From assembly GCF_016545825.1 (NCBI RefSeq), contig NC_052621.1, positions 1-64,000 on the forward strand: 64,000 nt of DNA. Reading direction: 5' to 3'. The notes under the pieces were generated by a model that was given only the letters and a program-made list of their open reading frames with translations, searched no databases and had not been told where the DNA came from. This stretch comes from Eucalyptus grandis (Eukaryota; Streptophyta; Magnoliopsida; Myrtales; Myrtaceae). Positions 21,513 through 31,215 of the stretch are shown piece after piece. The translations under genes were made by a program, and so were the position numbers. The number at the start of each line of letters is the position of its first letter. The first letter of the stretch is position 1.

Positions 21513-24500
21513 GGCCTTTCCTATGTATTTTAGTGTTTCACGTTTTCTGCTATGTACTTTCGAAGCTGTTTCTACGCCAATCTATCTTAATCAAGCTTTG
21601 TTGCTTGCCCGTGGAGGGAAAAAAGTGTTCGTCCTGGCTGTCCTGCTTTTCTATCTCATGTGTTTGGTGTTGTCAGGGTATTTGTTTTTTTCGCTTCCGC
21701 ATGTGCATAAAATGAAAGGGTCGACAACGCGTCCTGGGGATGTCCCAAAATTTTAGTCGACTGCCGAGGGATGTTTTTGCACTCGAGGTTCGGGGTGTGA
21801 CGTGTAAACCCATTAGAAATGTACACCGCTTGAAAAGTGAAAAGAGTGGAATCAAAATTATATTCGATGTGTTACCAAATTACTCACCTCGACGATCCAC
21901 AAAAAGAAAAAGTGTGCCTTGCCTATAAGGACCATGCAAAGGCCTTAGACCTTTCTTTTGTCTAATCAGGTCATTAATTTATATTGCCTTTCTAATTATA
22001 TCTTTTTCACTCTAAATTTGGTTAATTGGAGTTAGTGTGTTCAATGAAGTGGGCGAGAGCGCTGCTGGGCCAATCGGAGGAACAACTGGCCCTCAAAAGC
22101 AAAACCACCACTCGAGGAGACAACTCACGGCAGAACTGCACTAGATCCCTTCCTTTTCCCATATTGGAATTGATTTATTTATCATTTATTTTCTGATGGA
22201 ATACATTTTTTTTATGCAATTGTATGTGATCTCGTGAATTTGTTTGGACTATGCAAAGATAGTTAGCTTACATATTTTACTAGTCCAACCAGAGCAATAG
22301 TGCTTTTACGAAATGAATTTTAACTTCAGATAAGTTCATATCAGGTCGATTAAGCTTGGGCCATGCTGGTTACCATTCGATTTGGACAGGACAGGTAGGG
22401 AGCTCAGTCCATATCTTGGAAGTTTGAGGATGCGGCCAACCGCATGGGAAAAAACAAAAGGAGAATGCCGCGATTGGTGCTTTCACCCGGAAATTAATTG
22501 CTTGCCTTTATTTTTGAGGTTCAAAAATAGATGAAGGATTTTCTCTTTGGGGAAAATCTAGAGGGATCAATGGTATTTCACACATTCCAATGGCACTTTT
22601 TCAGCCCGTTCTGATACGTGTGAAGTAAATCCATTAGAGATTTACGCGATTTGAAAAGTGAAAAGGGTGGAATTGAGATAATGCAATTCGATGTGTTGTC
22701 AAATAGCACACCTTGATTATCCAAAAAAAGAAAAAGACAATAGAAATAGTCTGCCTTGCCTATAAGGGCCATGCAAAGCCCTTGGACCTTTAAATTGTCT
22801 AAGCAGGTCATTAAATTTATATAGCTTTCCAAACAAAAGTTTTCAACTCTAAATTTGATTAACCGGAGCCCATTTTTTCAACGAAGTGGGCAAGAGTTTG
22901 ACATGAAAAGGATATTTTGCCGTCGTGAGCTATACGAACATGGTTCGCGGGCAATAATCATGTCTCCGGCCTTTAAAATGACTAAGGATCACGCCTATTT
23001 CCGAGTCAACGAGGGTCGGAGGATATCGTAAAATCCCTAAATCACGATTGACAGCAAAATCGGCACCAAAACACTTCCCTGCAAATTTTTATCAAAGAGA
23101 GCTCTCGGATCCAAGCTTCTTCCCATTCTACCATCTAAAAAAAAGCAAAACAAATAAAAGATGTACTTCAATAACGGGATAGACCAATTCACATAAATTC
23201 CTGATCTACGAAATATGGCCCGTTCGCTTAGTTATTCTTTGAGTTGATCCATCATTTCGGGACCTTTTCCATCACATACAAGGAAATTATACCGAATTTT
23301 GTGTTTACATAATCAAAATGTAAATGTTCAACTGGGTGCCCCAACACCCTCTAAGATCTTGTTACATACACATTTAAACAATTTACAGGAATTCGAACAC
23401 CTAGTATAATTGACATATTAGGTCATATAAGTAATTAATCTTGTGAAGATGTAAAAATATTTTGACAGGTTTTGAAAGTTATAATTTCCTTAAAATGAAG
23501 ATTTTTTCTTAGTAATCCTATAAAAAGCTTACTAGCTTTGTCATTAGAGGAAAATACAAATTATTGATTAGAAACCTTCCTAAGTTTCTTTATTAACAAA
23601 TGGGACTCGGCTTGTAAAATGGAGCACTGTCATCAGATAATACTTTCTCGATAGAGTATTATTTTAAGCTCATTTACAAATACAGAAAAATTGCAATTAA
23701 TGAATTTAAAACGGTCAAACTTGTCAATTGTGAAGTAGATTTGTGAGTGCCGTGACATTGGGTGTCGTACACGTGTCAAGACATCGCATGCACGAGATGC
23801 TTTAAGAAGATATTTCCTTGGAAAATCTCCATCGCAATAAAATTTTCCACACGCGAGAGGCCGTCATCATGGAAATTCTGTGTCCCAATAATGCCATTTT
23901 AAGAAGACTTTGACTTTGACCCTATAGAAATGATCCGTGTTGATTACTTCACAATACAAAAGGGGCTTTATCATAAGTGGAAATGCTAAGTTGCAAAATG
24001 GGAAGGCATCAGTTCTTGCGCCTCCTTTGTTTCCACTTATTCCTTCATTCCTCCTTTTGCTTTCCTTCGTACCTTCCTGACCAATGCGAAGTCTTGCTCC
24101 ATCTTAAAAATTTCTTCCTGCTCGATAGCATGACATCATGGCATCGGACTAGTGTGATTAGAATGAGCTTGTCGTGTCATATCCAAAGACAAGCATCTTT
24201 TCCATCACTGACAGGGAAAATGTGTCAAATCTTATGTTTACCTAACCAAAAAGTAAATGTTGAATTAGTGCCTTGACATCCTCCGAGACCTTTTAGTACA
24301 TGTAAAAAATAATTTACAATAATCCTACTACCTAGTATAACGAGCATATTAATTATGGGTTTGGTTCGACTTTAGAAATGGATTTTAGGTACAATGCAAA
24401 TGCTGAAAGCCAAAGCTCTTTAAGAGAGGGCAGTCGCATGACCTCAAGTAGCCATCTTGTGGGTCGTGCAATCTCGCTGGCCACCCTCACAAAGAAGATG

Positions 24501-24729
24501 AACAATAATAATGAGGGGCAAATTTGGAAAACTCAAGAATTTGTGAGGATAACATTGGAAAAGAAATTATTTAATCATAGTTTTAACACTCTGCAAATGC
24601 TATTTTAGAATTCGAGCTGTACGCCGAGGATAGGAAAGGGTTGTGCCCGGAACTGTGTGGCGTGTTGGGCTTGGCCACCAAAGTCATCGCCACCCCTAGG
24701 CTTTGACTTTTAGTCGATTTGAAGTGTTC
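21513..24729 (+). repeat. 3.21-kb tandem unit, copy 3
   Basis: Runs 3217 bp to the start of the partial fourth copy at 24730. The same internal order of segments is kept. It carries the longest opening hydrophobic frame and the most open RLP fragment of the three. Confidence 0.9.
23983..24197 (+). pseudogene. RLP gene 5' fragment (signal peptide region), unit 3
   Basis: The ATG at 23983 starts MLSCKMGRHQFLRLLCFHLF and stays open through FLHSSFCFPSYLPDQCEVLL and HLKNFFLLDSM before RLP homology is lost; the frame runs on to a stop at 24276 through unrelated sequence. It could encode a secreted peptide of about 98 residues carrying the receptor's signal peptide, but the TATA-like element is altered and there is no evidence of expression. 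Confidence 0.7.
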
Positions 24730-24945
24730 GGCCTTTCTTATGTATTTTAGTGTTTCACGTTTTCTGCTATGTACTTTCGAAGCTGTTTCTACGCCAATCT
24801 ATCTTAATCAAGCTTTGGTGCTTGCTCGTGGAGGGAAAAAAGTGTTCGTGTTGGCTGTTCTGCTTTTCTATCTCATGTGTTTGGTGTTGTCAAGGTATTT
24901 GTTTATTTCGCTTCTGCTTGTGCATAAAATGAAAGGGTCAGCAAC
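24730..24945 (+). repeat. Partial fourth tandem unit
   Basis: Begins GGCCTTTCTTATGTATTTTA and follows the unit for about 215 bp until ATGAAAGGGTC(A/G)(G/A)CAACGCGTCC, after which it diverges. It is the array's truncated end facing the intact RLP gene. Confidence 0.85.
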
Positions 24946-24972
24946 GCGTCCATTGGACATCGCAAAATTTTG

Positions 24973-25976
24973 GCCATTTTGTGGGTCGTGCAATCTCGCT
25001 AGCCGCCCTCGCAAAGAAGATGAATAATAATAATGAGGGGCAAATTTGGAAATCTCAAGAATTTTTTAGGATAACTTTGGAAAAAAAATTATTTAACCAT
25101 AGTTTTCACATTCCATAAATGCTATTTTGAAAGACTTGCCAAACACTCGGCATTTCCCTATGGAACCGTGAAAGTCGAAAGCCCCTTAAGAAAGTTTGAC
25201 CAAACGCACTATAAGTCATGTAAGAAACCAATCATGTGAAAAAGTGAAAAGATTTCAACAGAATTGAAACTTATCGTTTTGTCATGATGAAAGTTTCCTA
25301 ATAATCCTATGTATAGCTTAAGAGCTTTGTCATAGAGAATTATTAATTTTCAATAGCCAATTTACTAATTTTTATCTGTGTTTTTAATGGACGAATCGAC
25401 ATTACAATCACCCTAATTCTCTCTACTACCCAATGAAATATAAAGAAAATGCTTTTTGGTTCTTTAGCTCATTTACAAATATCAACAAAAATTGCAATTA
25501 AAGAATATGATAAGGTCAAATTCCTCAATTGTCAAATAGAGTTGTTAGTGCCGTGACATGGAGTCTGTACACATGGCATGATATTGCGCACAAGAGACAT
25601 TTCAAGAAGACTTTTCCTCGGATATTTTATGGCACTAGTTTTTTAACGCCCAACTAACCCGGCCAAGACAATAAAAAAAAGAATACCAAATACGCCAGTA
25701 ATGTCGTTCCATGAGGACTTTGATTTCTACCCAACCGTGTCTTTTCTTTCCCTTTTCTCGTAATTGTGGCAATAAAAAAGCTTGACAAGCATTTCTTTTA
25801 ATTAAAAGAAGAGTTTTCCATTGAAAATTCTATGGTGCTAATAATTTTCCACACTTGGACCCCACCAAGGCTCTTTCCCATGGAAATTCTACGATCCCGA
25901 TTATTTCATTTTAAGAAGACTTTGACTTCGACCTTTAAGAGAAAGCTCATGTGATCACTTCACACTATAGAAAGGC
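24973..25976 (+). promoter_or_regulatory. Upstream region of the intact RLP gene
   Basis: 24973-25131 repeats the GTGGGTCGTGCAATCTCGC segment found at 18024-18180 and its counterparts. From about 25208 to the TATA box the sequence parallels the RLP-derived part of each tandem unit (AATCATGTGAA, AAAATTGCAATTAA, AGTGCCGTGACAT, CATTTTAAGAAGACTTTGAC) but is clearly more diverged than the units are from each other. So the three upstream fragments share an ancestor with this promoter rather than being fresh copies of it. Insertions in this region (about 25640-25860) have no counterpart in the units. Confidence 0.65.
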
Positions 25977-25983
25977 TATATAA
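25977..25983 (+). promoter_or_regulatory. TATA box of the RLP gene
   Basis: TATATAA lies 37 bp before the ATG at 26020 and 52 bp before the ATG at 26035. Transcription 25-32 bp downstream would give a very short 5' leader for the first ATG. The three upstream RLP fragments have TATCATAA at the matching place. Confidence 0.65.
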
Positions 25984-26019
25984 GTGGAAACACTCTCCAC
26001 CACCAATAAAGTCACTCGC

Positions 26020-29000
26020 ATGCTAAATTGCAAAATGACGTGGCATCAGATCCTCCACCTCCTTTGTTTCAACTTTCTCTTACATTCTTCCCTTCAATTT
26101 GCTTCGTCCCTTTGCCCGCCTAACCAACGCGATGTCTTGCTCCATTTTAAGAATTCCTTCATTCTTGATAGGGAGGCATCATACTCATGTGATGAGTATG
26201 ACCATGTCATACCTTATCCAAGGACAAACTCATGGAACAAGAGCATGGATTGCTGCTCGTGGGATGGTGTCGCTTGTGATGGTGTCACCGGTAACATAAT
26301 TAGTCTCGATCTTACTTGTAGTTGGGTTCATGGCACTCTCCAATCCACTAGCTCCCTCCTTCTCCTTGGCCATCTTCGGAGCCTCAACCTTTTTGGTAAT
26401 AACTTTGCCGACTCTTACATTTTGTCTAATCTGAGTGCATTTGCAAAATTGACTCATCTAAATCTCTCTCATTCACACTTTTTGGGTTCCATTCCCAGTG
26501 AAATCTCTCGCCTCTCTAAGTTGGTGTCACTTGATCTCTCTCACAATTATAATTTCGACACATACTCGTTCTCTATTCTCGAGTTGAAAAACTCGATCTT
26601 CACAATGCTTGTTCAGAATCTAACAGAAATAAGAAAAATTCTTCTTGATGATGTAGACATGTCCATGGTTTCACCAAAGTCCTTTGCGAATTTGTCTTCT
26701 TCCTTGACATATTTAAGCATTGGTTCTTGTTCCTTACAAGGCATATTTCCAAATACTCTTTTTCGATTCCCGAGCCTTACTACTCTCGATATAAGTATGA
26801 ATCCTAACATGTCTGGGATTCTTCCCAAATCCAACTGGACTAGTCCTCTCAAGTTTTTGTCTCTCTTTGAAACAAGCTTTTCGGGAGAAATACCCGATTC
26901 AATCGGTACTTTGAAGAGTTTAACAGTTTTAGATCTTACATATTGCGAATTCACAGGACACATCCCATCATCATTGGCAGATCTCAAGCAACTCCAAAGT
27001 CTATATATTGGTGGGAATAGCTTCAGCAGGGTAGATTTTGAAATCTTTACAAAGCTTGAAAATCTCCAAGTACTTATTGTTTCCCAAGAACTAAACCTAA
27101 ACTACAGTACACTGAAGTATACATTCCCAAAGCTTGAAGTGTTGTCTTTGTATTCCTGCAACTTGACCAAGTTTCCTTATTTCTTGAATTCATTGAAAAG
27201 ATTAATAGACTTAGACCTCTCTTTAAATAGGATTACTGGGGAGATCCCAATATGGCTTGGGGGAATAAGCCATGATACATTGGAAATATTGGATCTTTCC
27301 GGTAACCTTTTAGGGGGAGGTATACAACATTTGCACGGGAAGAGCTTGTGGTATATTAACATTGCAAACAACTCATTCCATGGACCACTCCCCATTCCTC
27401 CACCTTCTACTTATTATTTTATTGCTTCCGATAATGGTTTCACCGGTGAGATCCCCTCTTTGATTTGCCAGTGTAGTTCGCTTCATTATTTATACTTTCC
27501 TAACAATAATCTCTCTGGGAATATGCCATCATGTTTTGGCAACATGACTAATCTCGTGTCTCTAAGTTTGAGCAGCAATAAATTACAAGGACCACTACCG
27601 CGATCCCTAGTCAAATGCGTGAACTTATCAACACTAGATCTTGGTCACAACGAGTTCAATGATATCTTCCCACATTGGCTGGAAGCACCGCAACTGTCTT
27701 TCCTTGATATTCAATCAAACAAATTTCATGGAAGGATCAACCTCACTATGTTTGGACTCTCCTTCCCCACTCTTCAAGTTTTAGTTATTTCCAACAACAA
27801 TTTCACGGGACGGTGGCCCATGGAGTTTTTCTCGAACACCTCATTGGCTATTATAGATTTGTCTAACAATAAGTTTGGAGGGCCAATTCCACTTCCATCA
27901 CCTGTCACATTTTATTATGTTATTGCAAGTAACGACATGACAGGAAAAGTCCCCTCATTGATATGCAATTTTGCCAAGCTTGAGATCATTGACTTGTCCA
28001 ACAATGGCTTAACAGGCAGCTTGCCTCGGTGCTTAACAAATTTTAGCACCATTCTGTCAGTTTTAAACTTGCAAATGAATTACCTTGAGGGCACAATTCC
28101 TCAATCATTTTCTTCAAGAAGCAGCTTGACGACTCTTGACTTGAGTCGAAATCGTTTTGAAGGCACATTGCCCCGTTCACTTGTCAAATGTCGATATATG
28201 GAAGTTCTGGATCTCAGCGACAATCAGATAGAGGATACTTTCCCAAGATGGTTGGGAACACTCCCCGAGCTAAAAGTTCTTATTTTGAGGTCGAACAATT
28301 TGAAGGATCCTTTAAATATACCTAGGGGAGCACATCTCTTTCCCAAGTTACATATCTTGGATCTCTCCAACAATAATTTTAGCGGTCCTTTGTCAACCAA
28401 CTTGATAATGAGCCTTCAAGCCATTGTGTTTGGCAAAAATGGGCAGGACAACTCATTATATATGACACAAAATTTGGGGGTCCGGAGTACTCGATCAAAA
28501 TTATATGAAAATTCTGTGATGCTAACCATGAAAGGGCGAGAGATGGAGCTAGTGAAGATCTTGACCTTTCTCACGGTTATTGACTTGTCACACAACTTTT
28601 TCCAAGGACAAATCCCTGAAGTTATTGGACATCTTCACTCTCTCGTAGGGCTCAACCTTTCTTATAACCATCTTACGGGTTCCATCCCACTGAATCTAGG
28701 GAACTTGACTAATCTTGGATGGCTTGATCTTTCTTCAAACAAGCTTAGTGGAGTAATCCCTGGAAAGTTGGGAGATTTAGCATCCCTTGGGTACTTAAAC
28801 CTCTCAACGAACCAACTCACCGGTCGAATCCCACAAGATAAGCAATTGAGCACATTTGCAAGTGACTCATTTAGTGGGAATCCAGGCTTATGTGGAACTC
28901 CATTGCCCAAAGCATGCCCTGGCGATGCTCAATCTCCTCCACCATCGTCCTCATCAACTTTCAATTGTGAAGGGCATGAGAGTTGGTTCAAACAGAAAAT

Positions 29001-29145
29001 AATGTGGATAGGGTATGCATCAGGAATCGTAATTGGGATTTCGATAACATATATTGCGTTTGAAATGGGAAAGCCCAAATGGCTCACAAGAGGTGTGAGA
29101 ATGCTGGAGAGAAGAGCAATCGAGTGGATGGAGAAGACAAAGTAG
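26020..29145 (+). CDS. Leucine-rich-repeat receptor-like protein (Cf/RLP class), intact
   Basis: Cell-surface receptor without a kinase; in this family the LRR ectodomain senses apoplastic ligands and signals through partner kinases such as SOBIR1. The frame opens at a GTG (25984), but the first ATG is 26020, conserved as MLSCKM in the upstream fragments; 26035 is the alternative. From 26020 the protein is 1041 residues: signal peptide (about 1-24), LRR N-cap with NKSMDCCSWDGVACDG, roughly 33 LRRs of the LxxLxLxxNxxxGxIP type, an island with SVMLTMKGREMELVKILTF before the last four LRRs, C-cap GNPGLCGTPLPKACPG, an S/P-rich linker, a membrane helix (about 994-1016, IMWIGYASGIVIGISITYIA, with GxxxG), and a 25-residue basic tail. 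No intron, stop or shift. An internal block of about 167 residues is duplicated. It is longer than many Cf-like RLPs for that reason. Confidence 0.9.
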   Translation: MLNCKMTWHQILHLLCFNFLLHSSLQFASSLCPPNQRDVLLHFKNSFILDREASYSCDEYDHVIPYPRTNSWNKSMDCCSWDGVACDGVTGNIISLDLTCSWVHGTLQSTSSLLLLGHLRSLNLFGNNFADSYILSNLSAFAKLTHLNLSHSHFLGSIPSEISRLSKLVSLDLSHNYNFDTYSFSILELKNSIFTMLVQNLTEIRKILLDDVDMSMVSPKSFANLSSSLTYLSIGSCSLQGIFPNTLFRFPSLTTLDISMNPNMSGILPKSNWTSPLKFLSLFETSFSGEIPDSIGTLKSLTVLDLTYCEFTGHIPSSLADLKQLQSLYIGGNSFSRVDFEIFTKLENLQVLIVSQELNLNYSTLKYTFPKLEVLSLYSCNLTKFPYFLNSLKRLIDLDLSLNRITGEIPIWLGGISHDTLEILDLSGNLLGGGIQHLHGKSLWYINIANNSFHGPLPIPPPSTYYFIASDNGFTGEIPSLICQCSSLHYLYFPNNNLSGNMPSCFGNMTNLVSLSLSSNKLQGPLPRSLVKCVNLSTLDLGHNEFNDIFPHWLEAPQLSFLDIQSNKFHGRINLTMFGLSFPTLQVLVISNNNFTGRWPMEFFSNTSLAIIDLSNNKFGGPIPLPSPVTFYYVIASNDMTGKVPSLICNFAKLEIIDLSNNGLTGSLPRCLTNFSTILSVLNLQMNYLEGTIPQSFSSRSSLTTLDLSRNRFEGTLPRSLVKCRYMEVLDLSDNQIEDTFPRWLGTLPELKVLILRSNNLKDPLNIPRGAHLFPKLHILDLSNNNFSGPLSTNLIMSLQAIVFGKNGQDNSLYMTQNLGVRSTRSKLYENSVMLTMKGREMELVKILTFLTVIDLSHNFFQGQIPEVIGHLHSLVGLNLSYNHLTGSIPLNLGNLTNLGWLDLSSNKLSGVIPGKLGDLASLGYLNLSTNQLTGRIPQDKQLSTFASDSFSGNPGLCGTPLPKACPGDAQSPPPSSSSTFNCEGHESWFKQKIMWIGYASGIVIGISITYIAFEMGKPKWLTRGVRMLERRAIEWMEKTK

Positions 29146-29219
29146 AAGGCCATCAAAATTCATGGACAATGAAATTGTTTGAAGTGTTATCTTTGTAAAC
29201 TAGTATTGTAAATTCAGTT

Positions 29220-29225
29220 AATAAA
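29220..29225 (+). terminator. Candidate poly(A) signal of the RLP gene
   Basis: AATAAA lies 75 bp after the stop codon, in an AT-rich 3' region. Nothing else nearby competes. Confidence 0.55.
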
Positions 29226-30309
29226 AATGTCAACAGGCTAGCTTGAAATGTCATTTCCCTTATGAAAGCTTGTTTTTCCAATGTCTTCTCTTCTTGTTTC
29301 TTGGTGCATTTTTTGGTGCAATTACATATCAGTTGAATGAAGAACATGAATAATATGATCTGTCAAGCATGTGGTTTTAAATAAAGAAGAGGCGAAAAAC
29401 AAAAGAAAAAAATGGAGCAAGTGCCATTAACCTCTGTAGATATCTTTTCCTTTTCCCGTGTGCGTTACTTTTATTTGTTCATGAAGAATTATAACAGAAG
29501 ACTGGCCTTAACTCATTCAGTCAAAGACGATAATATATTAATCTGCCGATGAACTATGATCCAAAAAATCAACACTAAAATTTGTGTACAATATCCATGG
29601 TTTTTTCTATGCTAAGAATAAATCTTTGGGTGAAACATGCTTAATATTATGTTTCATTAAATCAACTTAGGATATTTGTATGAGTGTTGAGTCATGTCAA
29701 TATACGAAGTTATATTAATAGTAGAAGGTTGGCAAAATTCATCGATCTCCATAGCGTAAATTTTCTGCTAAACCTTGGTCCTCAAAACAATTAATAATTT
29801 AGTTTCGGCCATGCTCTTTAATAGTGAAAACCAATTACCAAGAATTTTCTTCTCATGCCTCTTTTAAAATAGGCCTCTTGCTGAGGCCGGTCCATCCGCA
29901 AGTTGGGCCTTGTAGCTAGTTCACCCTAAAGGCATTACTTTGCTCTCCATTTTTTTTAATGGTGGGACCATATTTTTTTATTTTTTTTTGTTCTTAATTT
30001 GGGAAGTCCCGTAATTTGCTCACGTCTTTTGTCTTATCAAATAGCTTCTTAGGATATAAGCAGTGTTGGGATTCCTCATGCAAATTTTGTTTTGGGCTCG
30101 TAGCCTTGACGTGCGTGTTCGTTCTGATGGAGTGATTTGTAGTAAGCTTATATTTCAAGGCTGAATGTTCACATAATGATTTTTGCCAATGAAAACATAA
30201 GATAATTAAGAGAATAAAAAATACCGTAATGTTTAACGGAGAGATTAATTTTTACAATGTGTAGTGTAAGTGTATTAGTAATTTAAAATTATGTTAATTA
30301 AATTTGCAT
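29226..30309. other. Intergenic spacer between RLP gene and satellite
   Basis: About 1.1 kb of AT-rich sequence with no open frame of note, no recognised repeat family and no RNA gene. A T-rich run lies at 29949-29990. The sequence passes into satellite-like repeats at about 30310. Confidence 0.6.
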
Positions 30310-31215
30310 AAATAAAAATAAATGAAAACAAACCATTTTAGTAGTGATGGAGACAATCCCTTTCGGTATTTTCACTATAGACCACGGCAGCTGGAAACGA
30401 CATGGATAAGTGGGTTCCAAAAGCATTATTTTGATCGATTTAATATTTTGGAGATCCCGATACCCTGAAAGTCCGCTGAAATCAGGAAACGGAGACTCAG
30501 CAGAGAAAATTCCCTTTTGTTCCATTAAAAATTCCCTTTCGATAATTTCACTGTAGACCCCGATAGCTGGAAACGTCATGAATAAGTGGGTTCTAAATGT
30601 ATTATTTCGGTCCAATTTAATATTTTGGAGATCCCAATACCATGGAAGTCGGTTGAAATTAGGAAACGGAGACTCGGAAGAGAAAATTCCCTTTCGGTAT
30701 TTTCACTGTAGACCCCAGTAGGTGGAAACGACATATATAAATGGGTTCCAAAAGCATTATTTCGGTTTGATTTAATATTTTGGAGATCTCGATACCCTGA
30801 AAGTCAACTGAAATCAGGAAATGGAGACTCGGAAGAGAAAACTCCCTTTTGTTCCCTTAAAAATTCCCTTTCGGTATTTTCACTGTAGACCTTGGCAGGC
30901 GGAAACGGCATGTATAAGTGGGTTCCAAAAGTATTATTTCGGTCCAATTTAATATTTTGGAGATTTTGATACCCTGAAAGTCAGTTGAAATCAGGAAACG
31001 GAGTCTCATAAGAGAAAATTTCCATTTGTTCCCTTAAAAATTCCCTTTCGGTAATTTCATTGTAGAACCCGGCAGGTAGAAACATCATGTATAAGTGGGT
31101 TCCAAAAGCATTATTTCAGTCCAATTTAATATTTTGGAGATCCCGATACCCATAAAGTCAGCTGAAATCAGGAAACGGAGACTCGGAAGAAAAAATTCCC
31201 TTTTGTTCACTTAAA
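30310..31215 (+). repeat. Satellite array edge: divergent 178-bp monomers (type D)
   Basis: Five monomers recur with anchor TTTTGGAGATCCCGATACC at about 30449, 30627, 30782, 30960 and 31138 (steps 178, 155, 178, 178). They share the TTTTGGAGAT, GAAAATTCCCTTT and TTCCAAAAGC blocks with the main satellite but differ elsewhere (for example GACATGTATAAGTGGGTTCC). The 155-bp step has lost one of two direct repeats. Confidence 0.85.

Noticed and set aside
26099..29156. Other forward and reverse frames overlapping the RLP gene
   Set aside because: All are shadows of the 1041-codon gene in other frames and show no independent homology.
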